Source: Egicoccus sp. AB-alg2 (GTDB lineage Bacteria; Actinomycetota; Nitriliruptoria; Nitriliruptorales; Nitriliruptoraceae). Taken from it: a DNA stretch of 64,000 nucleotides. This document shows, piece after piece, positions 9,400 through 18,354 of this stretch (its first letter is position 1; every line of letters starts with the position of its first letter). The notes beneath the pieces are model-generated. The model worked only from the letters and a program-made list of their open reading frames with translations. It was not told where the DNA came from and did not search any database. Where the stretch lies: assembly GCF_041821065.1 (NCBI RefSeq), contig NZ_JBGUAX010000004.1, forward strand, positions 124,001-188,000. Reading direction: 5' to 3'. The position numbers and the translations under genes are program-made.

Positions 9400-9727
9400 G
9401 TCGCGACGCCTCTCCCGTCGGTCGCGCGGCGGACGCTAGGGAGCATCGGGACCATCATCATCGGCCGAAGACAACAGAAGTCGGACGCCGGGTTGGCCGA
9501 ACGGCGAACGAGACGGCCGGCATGAGGCACACTTCGACAGGTGGCCAATGGCTCGGCGCTGACCGTCGCCGGACGGCCAACGACAGGGGTCCCGGCGGGC
9601 TTCTACGGTCGGCCCCTGGGATGGCAGATGCCTTCTGCTCCGGGTCGACCTGCGCACCGTCGGGAGTCGGTCGCCGATCCGGGCAGGCGTCCAGGCGAGG
9701 CGAGCGCGAAACCGGGAGGTCGAGCCA
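9400..9727. promoter_or_regulatory. Divergent control region between the pucR and aldehyde dehydrogenase operons
   Basis: This 328-bp gap separates two divergent transcripts and must hold both promoters. Several GGCCAA/TTGGCC half-sites (around 9486-9492, 9543-9548 and 9574-9580) could be regulator contacts. A TACGGT at 9604-9609 is a possible plus-strand -10, but its -35 is poor. No convincing gene is present. A GGGAGG-like ribosome site precedes GTG 9728. Confidence 0.4.
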
Positions 9728-11158
9728 GTGCGTGAGGTCAAGAACCTGATCGGCGGGAAGCTGCAGGATCCCGCTTCCGGCGAGACGATGGACCTGGTGA
9801 ACCCGGCCACCGGGCAGGTGTTCGCCACGGCCCCGAAGTCGGGCCCCGAGGACGTGGACATGGCGTGCAAGGCGGCGGCCGAGGCCTTCCCCGGCTGGCG
9901 CGACGCCACGCCCTCCGAGCGCAGCCTCGCATTGCTGCGCATCGCCGACGCCCTCGAGGAGCGCGGCGAGGAACTGATCCGTCTGGAGTGCGAGAACACG
10001 GGCAAGCCGTTCCAGCTGACGATGGAGGAGGAGCTGCCACCGGCGGTCGACCAGATCCGCTTCTTCGCCGGCGCCGCGCGCCTGCTGGAGGGCCGCTCGG
10101 CCGGCGAGTACATGGCCGGGCACACCTCCTACGTCCGGCGCGAGCCGATCGGCGTCTGCGCCCAGGTGGCGCCCTGGAACTACCCGATGATGATGGCGGT
10201 GTGGAAGTTCGCGCCGGCGTTGGCCGCGGGCAACACCGTCGTGCTCAAGCCCAGCGACACCACCCCGGTCTCGACGGTGTGGATGGCGGAGCTGATGCAG
10301 GAGTTCCTGCCGCCGGGCGTCATGAACGTCATCTGCGGCGACCGTGACACCGGCCGCAGCCTGGTCACCCACGAGATCCCACGGTTCGTGTCCGTGACCG
10401 GCTCGGTGCGGGCCGGGATGGAGGTCGCCGAGGCCGTCGCCCGCGATCTCAAGATCACCCACCTCGAGCTCGGCGGCAAGGCGCCCGTGATCGTGTTCGA
10501 CGACGCCGACGTCGAGCACGCCGCCGAGGGCATCGCCGGTGCCGGCTACTTCAACGCCGGTCAGGACTGCACGGCGGCCACGCGTGTGCTGGCCGGCCCG
10601 CGCATCCACGACGACCTCGTCGCCGCGCTGGCCGAACAGGCCCGCAACACGCGGACGGGGGCCCCGACCGACGACGAGGAGGCCGACTACGGGCCGCTCA
10701 ACAACGCCACCCAGCTCGAGCGCGTCGGCGGGTTCTTCGAGCGCACGCCCGAGCATGTCGAGGTGGTGGCGGGCGGGCACCCGCTGGCCCGCGACGGCTT
10801 CTTCTTCGAGCCGACCGTCGTCGCCGGCCTGCAGCAGGACGACGAGATGACCCAGAACGAGATCTTCGGGCCCGTCCTCACCGTCCAGCGCTTCGACGAC
10901 GAGGAGCAGGCGCTCAGCTGGGCCAACGGCGTCAAGTACGGCCTGGCGTCCAGCGTGTGGACCAGGGACCACGGGCGTGCCATGCGCATGGCCAAGGGCC
11001 TGGACTTCGGCGCGGTGTGGATCAACACCCACATCCCGATCGTGGCCGAGATGCCGCACGGCGGGTTCAAGCACTCGGGCCACGGCAAGGACCTGTCGGT
11101 CTACAGCCTCGAGGACTACACGCGTATCAAGCACGTCATGAGCGACATCACGGTGTGA
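9728..11158 (+). CDS. Aldehyde dehydrogenase, gamma-aminobutyraldehyde type
   Basis: A 476-residue NAD(P)-dependent aldehyde dehydrogenase. The catalytic set is complete: Asn in PWNYPMMM (about 151), Glu247 in LELGGK and Cys281 in [12 protein letters not shown]. The GQDC variant and overall sequence resemble 4-aminobutanal dehydrogenases (PuuC/PatD group), which convert 4-aminobutanal to GABA, or 3-aminopropanal to beta-alanine. The start is GTG 9728 with GGGAGG upstream. It is first in a plus-strand operon with aminotransferase, alanine dehydrogenase and Pot transporter genes, which fits polyamine catabolism. Substrate choice among amino-aldehydes is inference. Confidence 0.88.
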   Translation: MREVKNLIGGKLQDPASGETMDLVNPATGQVFATAPKSGPEDVDMACKAAAEAFPGWRDATPSERSLALLRIADALEERGEELIRLECENTGKPFQLTMEEELPPAVDQIRFFAGAARLLEGRSAGEYMAGHTSYVRREPIGVCAQVAPWNYPMMMAVWKFAPALAAGNTVVLKPSDTTPVSTVWMAELMQEFLPPGVMNVICGDRDTGRSLVTHEIPRFVSVTGSVRAGMEVAEAVARDLKITHLELGGKAPVIVFDDADVEHAAEGIAGAGYFNAGQDCTAATRVLAGPRIHDDLVAALAEQARNTRTGAPTDDEEADYGPLNNATQLERVGGFFERTPEHVEVVAGGHPLARDGFFFEPTVVAGLQQDDEMTQNEIFGPVLTVQRFDDEEQALSWANGVKYGLASSVWTRDHGRAMRMAKGLDFGAVWINTHIPIVAEMPHGGFKHSGHGKDLSVYSLEDYTRIKHVMSDITV

Positions 11159-11163
11159 CGACC

Positions 11164-11205
11164 ACCGGCGCTCCGGGCGTTCCCCCCGTCGCCCGGAGCG
11201 CCGGT
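11164..11205 (+). terminator. Strong intercistronic hairpin after the aldehyde dehydrogenase
   Basis: A perfect 16-bp inverted repeat (ACCGGCGCTCCGGGCG and its complement) has a 10-base loop. It begins 6 bases after the aldehyde dehydrogenase stop and ends 60 bases before the preferred ATG of the aminotransferase. There is no T tract. It may terminate partially or stabilise the upstream message, setting different levels for the two genes. Confidence 0.65.
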
Positions 11206-11264
11206 CCCACGTGTCGCCAACGGCAACGAGCGAGGGCAACGGCGCCCCGGAACAGGCACGAGAC

Positions 11265-12620
11265 ATGAGCACCACCGCGGAACTCGGGCACGGCAACCTG
11301 TGGCTGCACTTCACCCGCACGTCGGACTGGCTCGGTGACCAGCCGACCATCCCCACGCTTGACCGGGCCGAGGGCTGCTACGTCTGGGACACCAACGGCA
11401 AGCGCTACCTCGACGCGCTGTCGGCCCTGTTCTGCGCCCAGATCGGCTACGGCCACCCCTCGATGGGCGAGGCCGCCAAGCGCCAGATGGACAAGCTGCC
11501 GTTCGCGACCAACTGGTCGTACGCGCACCAGCCGGCACTGGACCTGGCCGCGGCCCTGGCCGAGCGCTTCCCGGGTGACCTGAACCACTTCTTCTTCGTG
11601 AACTCGGGCTCCGAGGCGGTCGAGTCCGCGGTGAAGATGGCGCAGCAGTTCCACCGCCTCAACGGCGAGCCCAACCGCAAGCTGGTCATCAGCCGCAACT
11701 ACGCCTACCACGGCACCACCCTGGGGGCGCTGGGCGTGACGGGCCTGGCCGGCCTGCGCGAGCCGTTCGAGCCGCTGCGCCCGGTGCACCACTACGTCCC
11801 CAACACCAACGCCTACCGCCCTCAGCACCCCGACCCGGCCGGTGCGGTGGAGGAGAAGATCCTCGAACTCGGGCCGGAGAACGTCTCGCTGGTGATCGCC
11901 GAGCCGGTGCAGAACGCCGGCGGGTGCTTCACCCCGCCGCCGGACTACTGGCCGCGCCTGCGCGAGATCTGCGACCGGCACGGGGTGCTGCTCGCCTGCG
12001 ACGAGGTGATCACCGCCTTCGGACGCCTCGGCTACTGGACCGGCGCGGAGAAGTACGGCGTGGTCCCGGACCTGCTGACCTTCGCCAAGGGCGTCACGTC
12101 GGCGTACCTGCCGCTGGGCGGCGTGGCGTTCAACGAGCGCATCGGCAAGGTCATGCAGCTCGAGAAGACGACCATGTTCGTCCACGGCGCCACCTGGGGC
12201 GGTCACCCGGTCGCCGCGGCGGTCGCGCTCGAGAACCTGCGGCTGTTCGACGAGCTCGGCGTGCTGGAGAACGTGCGCGCCAACGAGGGTTGGTTCGAGG
12301 AGCAGCTGCGCGGCCTGTACGAGCGCCACGAGATCGTCGGCGACGTGCGCGGGACCGGCTACTTCTGGGCCCTGGAGCTGGTCAAGGACCGCGAGCACAA
12401 GGTGATGTTCGACGACGAGGAGTCCGAGCAGATCCTGCGCGGCTTCCTCTCGGCCCGTCTGCTCGAGCTCGGCATGATCTGCCGCGCGGACGACCGCGAC
12501 GAGCCCGTCATCCAGTTGTCCCCGCCGCTGGTCGCCGACCGGGAGATCCTCGGCGAGATCATCGGAATCCTCGACCAGGTGCTGGCCGAGGCGGACAAGC
12601 GCATGGAGGCCATGCGCTGA
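11265..12620 (+). CDS. Class III aminotransferase, omega-amine/beta-alanine:pyruvate type
   Basis: A 451-residue PLP enzyme of fold type I, class III. PLP contacts are visible: FVNSGSEAVESAVKMA (about 111-126), Asp246 in LLACDEVITAFGR and the Schiff-base Lys275 in LTFAKGVTSAYLPLGG. Members transfer the terminal amino group of diamines, GABA or beta-alanine to pyruvate or 2-oxoglutarate. The next gene, alanine dehydrogenase, would recycle the L-alanine produced from pyruvate, which argues for pyruvate as acceptor. ATG 11265 is preferred to an in-frame GTG at 11211, because the extra 18 residues are unlike the family and would start right at the hairpin. Confidence 0.88.
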   Translation: MSTTAELGHGNLWLHFTRTSDWLGDQPTIPTLDRAEGCYVWDTNGKRYLDALSALFCAQIGYGHPSMGEAAKRQMDKLPFATNWSYAHQPALDLAAALAERFPGDLNHFFFVNSGSEAVESAVKMAQQFHRLNGEPNRKLVISRNYAYHGTTLGALGVTGLAGLREPFEPLRPVHHYVPNTNAYRPQHPDPAGAVEEKILELGPENVSLVIAEPVQNAGGCFTPPPDYWPRLREICDRHGVLLACDEVITAFGRLGYWTGAEKYGVVPDLLTFAKGVTSAYLPLGGVAFNERIGKVMQLEKTTMFVHGATWGGHPVAAAVALENLRLFDELGVLENVRANEGWFEEQLRGLYERHEIVGDVRGTGYFWALELVKDREHKVMFDDEESEQILRGFLSARLLELGMICRADDRDEPVIQLSPPLVADREILGEIIGILDQVLAEADKRMEAMR

Positions 12621-12677
12621 GTGGTGCCGTAGCAACCCTGCGGTGTCGCCGCGGCCGCGTGCCCGGGAGGAGATGAG

Positions 12678-13763
12678 ATGAGCCAGACCTGCGTCATCGG
12701 ACTGCCCACCGAGACGAAGGACCGGGAGCGCCGCGTCGCGCTGACCCCGTCGGCGGTCGCGTCCGTCGTCGACCGGGGGCACCGGGTGCTGGTCCAGGCC
12801 GGCGCCGGCGAGGGCGCCGGCTTCGCGGACAACGACTACAAGGAGGCCGGCGCGGAACTCGTCGCCGGGCCCGACGACGTCTGGGCCGCCGAGGTCGTCG
12901 TCAAGGTCAAGGAGCCGCAGCCGGCCGAGTACGGCTACTTCCGGCCCGACCTGACGCTGTTCACCTACCTCCACCTGGCCGCCGAGCCCGAACTGACCCG
13001 CGCACTGGTGGAGTCGGGCATCCACGCCTACGCCTACGAGACGCTCACCGAACGGGGCCTCCTGCCGCTGCTGGCGCCCATGTCGGAGATCGCCGGGCGG
13101 GCCGCAGCGATCATCGGGGCGGAGAAGCTCTCCGCTGCCCAAGGTGGCTCCGGGACGCTGATGGGCGGCGCTGCCGGGGTCCCGCCGGCGAAGACGCTCG
13201 TCATCGGCATGGGCGTGGCCGGCACGATGGCCGCCCGGGGGCTGCGAGGCGTGGACGCCCACGTCACCGGCGTGGACGTCGACCTGCAGCGCCTCTACGA
13301 CCACCACCTCGACGGCACCATCGACGCCACGCAGGTCAGCGAGACGGCCGCCGTCGCCGCGCACGTCCGCGACGCGGACCTGGTGGTCGGCGCGGCGCTC
13401 GTCCCGGGGGCCCGTGCGCCGGTGGTGGTCACCGAGGAGATGATCGCCACGATGCGGCCCGGCTCGGTGGTGGTCGACCTCGCCATCGACCAGGGCGGCT
13501 GCATCGCGACCGCCCGCCCCACCTCGCTGTCCGACCCGACCTACGTCGAACACGGTGTCGTCCACTACTGCGTCACCAACGTGCCGGGCCAGTTCCCGCG
13601 CACGGCGTCCGCGGCGCTGTCGGCCGCCGTCGCACCGCGGCTGCTCCGCCTGGTCGCCGACCCGACGGATCCCGCACTCGAGGGCGCGCTGAACGTCGCC
13701 GACGGCGCCGTCGTCCACCCGGTCGTGGCCAGCACCTTCCCCGACCTGCCGAGCCGAGCCTGA
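12678..13763 (+). CDS. ald: Alanine dehydrogenase
   Basis: A 361-residue NAD-dependent L-alanine dehydrogenase, which reversibly deaminates alanine to pyruvate and ammonia. The N-terminal substrate domain shows IGLPTETKDRERRVALTP, the lysine-rich VVVKVKEPQPAEY and FTYLHLA, which carries the catalytic histidine. The NAD domain contains the VIGMGVAGTMAARGL nucleotide-binding loop. VVVDLAIDQGGC and HYCVTNVPGQFPRTAS are highly conserved in the family. ATG 12678 follows a strong GGGAGGAG site. In this operon it probably regenerates pyruvate for the upstream aminotransferase and releases the amine nitrogen as ammonium. Confidence 0.96.
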   Translation: MSQTCVIGLPTETKDRERRVALTPSAVASVVDRGHRVLVQAGAGEGAGFADNDYKEAGAELVAGPDDVWAAEVVVKVKEPQPAEYGYFRPDLTLFTYLHLAAEPELTRALVESGIHAYAYETLTERGLLPLLAPMSEIAGRAAAIIGAEKLSAAQGGSGTLMGGAAGVPPAKTLVIGMGVAGTMAARGLRGVDAHVTGVDVDLQRLYDHHLDGTIDATQVSETAAVAAHVRDADLVVGAALVPGARAPVVVTEEMIATMRPGSVVVDLAIDQGGCIATARPTSLSDPTYVEHGVVHYCVTNVPGQFPRTASAALSAAVAPRLLRLVADPTDPALEGALNVADGAVVHPVVASTFPDLPSRA

Positions 13764-13764
13764 C

Positions 13765-15153
13765 GTGACCCGCCCCGCCGCGCCGCCCGACCGCCAGGTG
13801 AGCTACTGGCTCGACGGCGCACGTGTGGCGGGCACGCCCCTGTCGGGCCACCAGACGGCCGACGTCGCGATCGTCGGCGCCGGGTTCACGGGCTTGTGGA
13901 CCGCGCTGGCACTGACCGAGCGCGATCCGAGCCTGCGCGTGCGGGTGGTCGAGGCCGACATCGTCGGCTACGGCGCCTCCGGGCGCAACGGCGGGTTCGT
14001 GGAGCCGTCGCTGACCCACGGCCTGGCCAACGGCCGGCTCCACTTCCCCGACGAGATCGAGGAACTGGTCCGCCTGGGCAACCAGAACTTCGCGGGCCTG
14101 CTCGCCGACGCCGACACGTTCGGCGTGGCGGACGCCTTCGAGCGCACCGGCGTGATCGAGGTCGCCACCGCCCCGTGGCAGGCCGAGGGGCTGGCCGAGG
14201 ACGCCGAGCTGTACGCGCAGCTCGGTGAGCGCCACGAGCTACTGGACGCCGAGGGCGTGCGCGCCGAGGTGGACTCGCCCACCTACCTCGCGGGCCTGCA
14301 CCTGCCCGACGCCGGTGCGCTGGTGCACCCGGGCCGCCTGGTCCGCGCGCTCGCGGCCGAGGCCATCCGGCGCGGCGTCGTGATCCACGAACACAGCCCG
14401 GTGACCGACCTGGAGCCGGCCGGGCCGCAGGTCATCGTGCGGACCGCCATCGGTCGGGTCGTCGCCGACCGGGTCGTGCTGGCCACCAACGCCTACAGCC
14501 ACCGGGTGCTGCGGCGCACCGCCCGCCACTTCGTGCCGGTCTACGACTACGTGCTGCTGACCGAGCCGCTGTCCACCGAGCAGCTGGCCCGCATCGGCTG
14601 GAAGCGCCGGCAGGGGCTGGCCGACACCGGCAACCAGTTCCACTACTACCGGCTGACCGCGGACGACCGGATCCTGTGGGGCGGCTACGACGCGATCTAC
14701 CGGTTCGGCAGCAAGGTCGGGCCCCGCTACGACCACCGTCGCGCCACCTACGACCTGCTCGCGCGCCACTTCCGCCAGACCTTCCCGCAGCTCGGCGACG
14801 TCCGCTTCGAGCGTTGGTGGGGCGGGGCCATCGCCACCACGACCCGGTTCACCGTCACGTTCGGTGACGCCCTGGACGGCCGCGTCGTCTACGCCCTGGG
14901 CTACACCGGGCTCGGCGTGGCGACCACCCGCTTCGCGGCGCAGGTCCTGGCGGACAAGCTGCTGGCTCCGGACTCGCCGTTGCTGGAGCTGCAATTCACC
15001 TCGACGCAGCCCTTTCCGTTCCCGCCCGAGCCGCTGCGGTGGGCCAGCGTGCAGCTCACCCGTCGGGCCATCGCGCGGGCGGACGCCCGCCAGGGCCGGC
15101 GCGGCCCGTGGCTGGGGCTGCTCGACCGCTTCGGCATCGGATTCGACTCGTGA
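13765..15153 (+). CDS. FAD-dependent amine oxidoreductase (DAO family, PuuB-like), second copy
   Basis: A 462-residue DAO-fold flavoenzyme paralogous to the gene at 6371. The FAD motif is VAIVGAGFTGLWTALALTER (about residues 33-52), followed by GYGASGRNGGF. The C-terminal FAD contact is ALGYTGLGVATTRFAAQVL. Shared landmarks with its paralogue include HPGRLVR, VVLATNAY and the DDRILWGGYDAIYRFGS region. It begins with GTG one base after the ald stop and lies directly upstream of potA, so oxidation of the imported amine is the likely role. The reaction would give an amino-aldehyde, H2O2 and ammonia or a primary amine. Exact substrate unknown. Confidence 0.85.
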   Translation: MTRPAAPPDRQVSYWLDGARVAGTPLSGHQTADVAIVGAGFTGLWTALALTERDPSLRVRVVEADIVGYGASGRNGGFVEPSLTHGLANGRLHFPDEIEELVRLGNQNFAGLLADADTFGVADAFERTGVIEVATAPWQAEGLAEDAELYAQLGERHELLDAEGVRAEVDSPTYLAGLHLPDAGALVHPGRLVRALAAEAIRRGVVIHEHSPVTDLEPAGPQVIVRTAIGRVVADRVVLATNAYSHRVLRRTARHFVPVYDYVLLTEPLSTEQLARIGWKRRQGLADTGNQFHYYRLTADDRILWGGYDAIYRFGSKVGPRYDHRRATYDLLARHFRQTFPQLGDVRFERWWGGAIATTTRFTVTFGDALDGRVVYALGYTGLGVATTRFAAQVLADKLLAPDSPLLELQFTSTQPFPFPPEPLRWASVQLTRRAIARADARQGRRGPWLGLLDRFGIGFDS

Positions 15154-15201
15154 GCGCGCCACTCGCGGGTCCTCACGTCGCCATCACCCGAAAGGACCGC
15201 C

Positions 15202-16371
15202 GTGTCTGACGTCTCCGTCTCGGGGCGCGCCGCGCCGGAAGCCGGTCGCCCCACCGCGACCGCGGCTCCCGCCGCGTCCGCTTCCGCCGCCGTCGCGCTG
15301 CACGGCGTGACCAAGCGTTTCCCCGGCCCCAAGGGCGCCGAGGCCGTGACCGCCGTCGACGACATCCACCTCGACATCGCCGACGGGGAGTTCTTCTCGC
15401 TGCTCGGCCCGTCCGGGTGCGGCAAGACGACCACGCTGCGGATGGTCGCCGGGTTCGAGTACCCGACGGCCGGCAGCATCCGCATCTTCGGGCAGGAGGT
15501 GGGGCTCGAGCCGCCCAACAAGCGGCCCGTCAACACCGTCTTCCAGTCCTACGCGCTGTTCCCGCACATGACGGTGGCGCAGAACGTCGCCTTCGGCCTG
15601 GAGATGCAGAACCTCGACAAGGCGGAGATCGCGAAGCGAGTCGCCGACGTCATCGAGCTGGTGCAGTTGCAGGGCCGCGAGAAGCGCAAGCCGAAGCAGC
15701 TCTCCGGCGGGCAGCAGCAGCGCGTGGCCTTGGCGCGCGCCCTGGTCAACCACCCCAAGGTGCTGCTGCTCGACGAACCCCTCGGGGCCCTGGACCTCAA
15801 GCTGCGCCAGGCCATGCAGCTCGAGCTCAAGCAGCTCCAGGAGCGCGTCGGCATCACCTTCGTGTACGTGACCCACGACCAGGAGGAGGCGTTGACGATG
15901 TCCGACCGCATCGCGGTCATGGACGGCGGACGCCTGCTGCAGGTGGGGACCCCCAACGAGATCTACGACCGGCCTCGCACCCGCTTCGTGGCCGACTTCA
16001 TCGGGGACACGAACCTGCTGGCCGCGACGGTCGTGGACGGCGAGACGGTGCGCCTGGCCGACGGCACGACCGTGCGGGCGAAGACGTCGGCCGCGGCCGG
16101 GACGGGCGTCACGCTCGCGATCCGGCCCGAGCAGGCCGGTCTGCGCCACCCCGACTACGAGCAGGACCCTGCGCTCGACGCCATCCACGGTCGCGTCGAG
16201 CGTCTGACGTTCCTCGGCAACGCCATCGCCTACGAGGTCGTCGGTGAGGGGTCGGGCGAGGTCCGCATGCGGGTGCGCCAGGGCAACGCCCCCGGCATCG
16301 AGCACTTCGCCGTCGGTGACCGCGTCCGTGCCCGGTGGATGCCCAGCAGCATCTCCGTCCTGGACGACTGA
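15202..16371 (+). CDS. potA: Polyamine-type ABC transporter ATP-binding protein (PotA-like)
   Basis: A 389-residue ATPase of the spermidine/putrescine importer family. After an Ala-rich N-terminal extension of about 30 residues it has Walker A GPSGCGKT (69-76), a Q-loop in [14 protein letters not shown], signature LSGGQQQR, Walker [12 protein letters not shown] and the H-loop [11 protein letters not shown]-terminal TOBE domain follows (AIRPEQAGL, then [15 protein letters not shown]). The start is GTG 15202 with AAAGGA upstream. It is followed directly by two permease genes and a PotD-like binding protein, the canonical PotABCD order. Amine specificity is inferred from neighbours. Confidence 0.92.
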   Translation: MSDVSVSGRAAPEAGRPTATAAPAASASAAVALHGVTKRFPGPKGAEAVTAVDDIHLDIADGEFFSLLGPSGCGKTTTLRMVAGFEYPTAGSIRIFGQEVGLEPPNKRPVNTVFQSYALFPHMTVAQNVAFGLEMQNLDKAEIAKRVADVIELVQLQGREKRKPKQLSGGQQQRVALARALVNHPKVLLLDEPLGALDLKLRQAMQLELKQLQERVGITFVYVTHDQEEALTMSDRIAVMDGGRLLQVGTPNEIYDRPRTRFVADFIGDTNLLAATVVDGETVRLADGTTVRAKTSAAAGTGVTLAIRPEQAGLRHPDYEQDPALDAIHGRVERLTFLGNAIAYEVVGEGSGEVRMRVRQGNAPGIEHFAVGDRVRARWMPSSISVLDD

Positions 16372-16380
16372 GAGGGTTCG

Positions 16381-17304
16381 ATGTCGACCACCGCCCCCAC
16401 GCCGGACGTCCAGCCCGAATTGAAGGAACCGGCACCGCCGCCCGGCCCCGGGCTCGAGCGCGAGGCCGAGAAGGCCGAGTCCCGTCGCGGCTTCCTCGTC
16501 GGGCTGCCCGGCTACGCCTACCTGCTGCTGTTCTTCGCCACCCCACTGCTCATCGTCGTCGTGTACTCGTTCGCGAGCCGGTCGGTGCGCGGCGCGACGG
16601 TCCTGGCGGACTGGAACCTCGACTCGTACACGCGGATGACCGATTCGCTGGTACTCACCATCGCGTGGCGCTCGCTGTGGATCGCGACGCTGACGACACT
16701 GCTGTGCCTGCTGGTCGCATATCCGTTCGCCTACTACCTGTCGACCCGGCCGGCCCGCACGCGCGCGGTGCTGCTCGTGCTGGTCATGATCCCGTTCTGG
16801 TCCAACTTCCTCGTGCGGACCTATGCCTGGCGCGTGCTGCTGGGCACCGACGGGCCGTTCACCCGGTTGCTGGCAACCGTCGGCCTGGACGCGCAGTTGC
16901 TCTTCACGCCCACGGCCGTGCTGATCGGGCTGGTGTACGGCTACCTGCCGTTCATGATCCTGCCGCTGTACGCGGCGGTGGAGCGGCTGGACCATTCCCT
17001 CGTCGAGGCGGCCCGCGACCTGTACGCCAGCGGCTGGCAGGCGTTCTGGAAGGTGACCTGGCCGTTGTCGCGCCCGGGCGTGATCGCCGGCTCCATCCTC
17101 GTCTTCATCCCGTCGTTCGGCGCATACGTCACGCCGGAGATCCTCGGCGGGCGCGGGTCGACGATGCTCGGCAGTTACATCGCGCGTCAGTTCATCGGCA
17201 CGGCCAGCGACTGGCCCTTCGGCTCGGCGCTGTCGGTCACGATCCTCGTGCTGATGATGTTCGCGGCGGTGGCCTACTTCCGCGCCGGTGGGAAGAACCT
17301 GTGA
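16381..17304 (+). CDS. potB: Polyamine-type ABC transporter permease (PotB-like)
   Basis: A 307-residue inner-membrane permease with about six membrane helices. The conserved EAA loop that docks on the ATPase reads LVEAARDLYASGWQAFWKVT (about residues 208-227). The N-terminal 35 residues are Pro/Glu-rich and cytoplasmic. The sequence RTYAWRVLLGTDGPFTRLL is typical of PotB. The ATG lies 9 bases after the potA stop with GAGAGGG just upstream. It forms the membrane channel with the permease at 17396. Confidence 0.92.
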   Translation: MSTTAPTPDVQPELKEPAPPPGPGLEREAEKAESRRGFLVGLPGYAYLLLFFATPLLIVVVYSFASRSVRGATVLADWNLDSYTRMTDSLVLTIAWRSLWIATLTTLLCLLVAYPFAYYLSTRPARTRAVLLVLVMIPFWSNFLVRTYAWRVLLGTDGPFTRLLATVGLDAQLLFTPTAVLIGLVYGYLPFMILPLYAAVERLDHSLVEAARDLYASGWQAFWKVTWPLSRPGVIAGSILVFIPSFGAYVTPEILGGRGSTMLGSYIARQFIGTASDWPFGSALSVTILVLMMFAAVAYFRAGGKNL

Positions 17305-17312
17305 TGGCGCCG

Positions 17313-17391
17313 GCGGTCTCGGAGGATCGACGGAGCGGCGGTGAAGGCCCCGTGTGGGGTTTTGAGGGGCCTTCAGCGGTCTCGGAGGATC
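17313..17391 (+). repeat. Duplicated ribosome-site segment flanking a hairpin between potB and potC
   Basis: The 16-mer GCGGTCTCGGAGGATC occurs twice, at 17313-17328 and 17376-17391. The second copy supplies the GGAGGA ribosome site of potC. Between them is a 10-bp perfect inverted repeat (TGAAGGCCCC at 17342-17351 and its complement at 17366-17375) with a 14-base loop containing GGGGTTTT. This may be an attenuator or processing element, or a local duplication. No start codon of a real gene follows the first copy. Confidence 0.75.
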
Positions 17392-17395
17392 AAAG

Positions 17396-18277
17396 ATGAG
17401 CGTCTTGGAGATGCCCAGCGGCGGCGGTGCCGACGTCGCCGAGGACTCGCTGGCCAGGCCGAAGAAGGTGGTCGACCGGATCCTCGCGGGCAACGCCTGG
17501 CTGGTGTTCGCCTTCCTGTACCTGCCGATCGTCGTGCTGATCATCTACTCGTTCAACGACAACCAGCGGGTGGGCATCTGGACCGAGGCGTCGTTGCGCT
17601 GGTACGGCGAGATGTTCGCCAACGCCCGTGTGATGGACGCGCTGCGCAACTCGCTGATCGTGATGTTCGTGTCCACGATCGTCGCGACGGTGCTGGGCAC
17701 CATGGCCGCGTTGTCGATGGAGCGCTACCGCTACCGGGGGCAGCGCGCCTACGACGGGCTGCTGTACCTGCCGGTGATCATCCCGGACATCACGATGGCC
17801 GTGATGCTGCTGCTGTTCTTCGTGCAGGCGTTCGATCTCATCTTCCTCGCCAGCGGCGTACAGTTCAGTCGCGGCCTCGGCACCATCATGCTGGCGCACA
17901 TCGCGTTCAACATCTCGTTCGTCGCGCTGGTCGTGCGCGCCCGCCTCGCCGGTCTGGACGCCGACCTGGAGGAAGCCGCGGCCGACCTCTACGCCAGCCG
18001 ATGGCAGGCGTTCCGGCGGGTCACGCTGCCGTTGATCGCGCCCGGCGTCGCCGGTGGTGCGCTGCTGGCGCTGACGCTGTCGCTGGACGACGTCGTGATC
18101 ACCGAGTTCGTCAGCGGTGCCGGGTCGACCACGTTGCCCGTGTACGTGTTCGGTTCGCTGCGGCGTGGGGTGACGCCACTGATCAACGCCGTGTCGGTGT
18201 TGATGCTGGTCGGCTCGATCGTGCTGGTGCTCTTGTCGCTGGCCGTGTCGCGCCGACGGGAGAGTGCGGGGGACTGA
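17396..18277 (+). CDS. potC: Polyamine-type ABC transporter permease (PotC-like)
   Basis: A 293-residue permease with about six membrane helices. The EAA loop is LEEAAADLYASRWQAFRRVT (about residues 192-211), closely matching that of the potB product. The N-terminus has the FLYLPIVVLIIYSFND motif typical of PotC, and SLDDVVITEFVSGAGSTTLP is characteristic of the family. ATG 17396 is preceded by GGAGGA in the second copy of the local 16-mer repeat. It pairs with PotB to form the import channel. Confidence 0.93.
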   Translation: MSVLEMPSGGGADVAEDSLARPKKVVDRILAGNAWLVFAFLYLPIVVLIIYSFNDNQRVGIWTEASLRWYGEMFANARVMDALRNSLIVMFVSTIVATVLGTMAALSMERYRYRGQRAYDGLLYLPVIIPDITMAVMLLLFFVQAFDLIFLASGVQFSRGLGTIMLAHIAFNISFVALVVRARLAGLDADLEEAAADLYASRWQAFRRVTLPLIAPGVAGGALLALTLSLDDVVITEFVSGAGSTTLPVYVFGSLRRGVTPLINAVSVLMLVGSIVLVLLSLAVSRRRESAGD

Positions 18278-18354
18278 GGCGACCGCCGGGGAGCCGCGAG
18301 GCGGTCGGCAAGACCTGGGAAGCGGGTTCACGCGAGAGGGAAGGGAACAAACCG

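Noticed and set aside
7690-9525. A 611-codon plus-strand frame opposite pucR
   Set aside because: No homology signature, and the opposite strand encodes a complete PucR regulator.
11148-13718. An 856-codon minus-strand frame over the aminotransferase and alanine dehydrogenase
   Set aside because: Shadow of two well-supported enzymes; composition typical of an antisense frame.
15184-17544. A 786-codon minus-strand frame across potA-potB
   Set aside because: Low-complexity His/Arg/Gln/Asp composition and full overlap with two genes carrying catalytic motifs; a GC-rich shadow.
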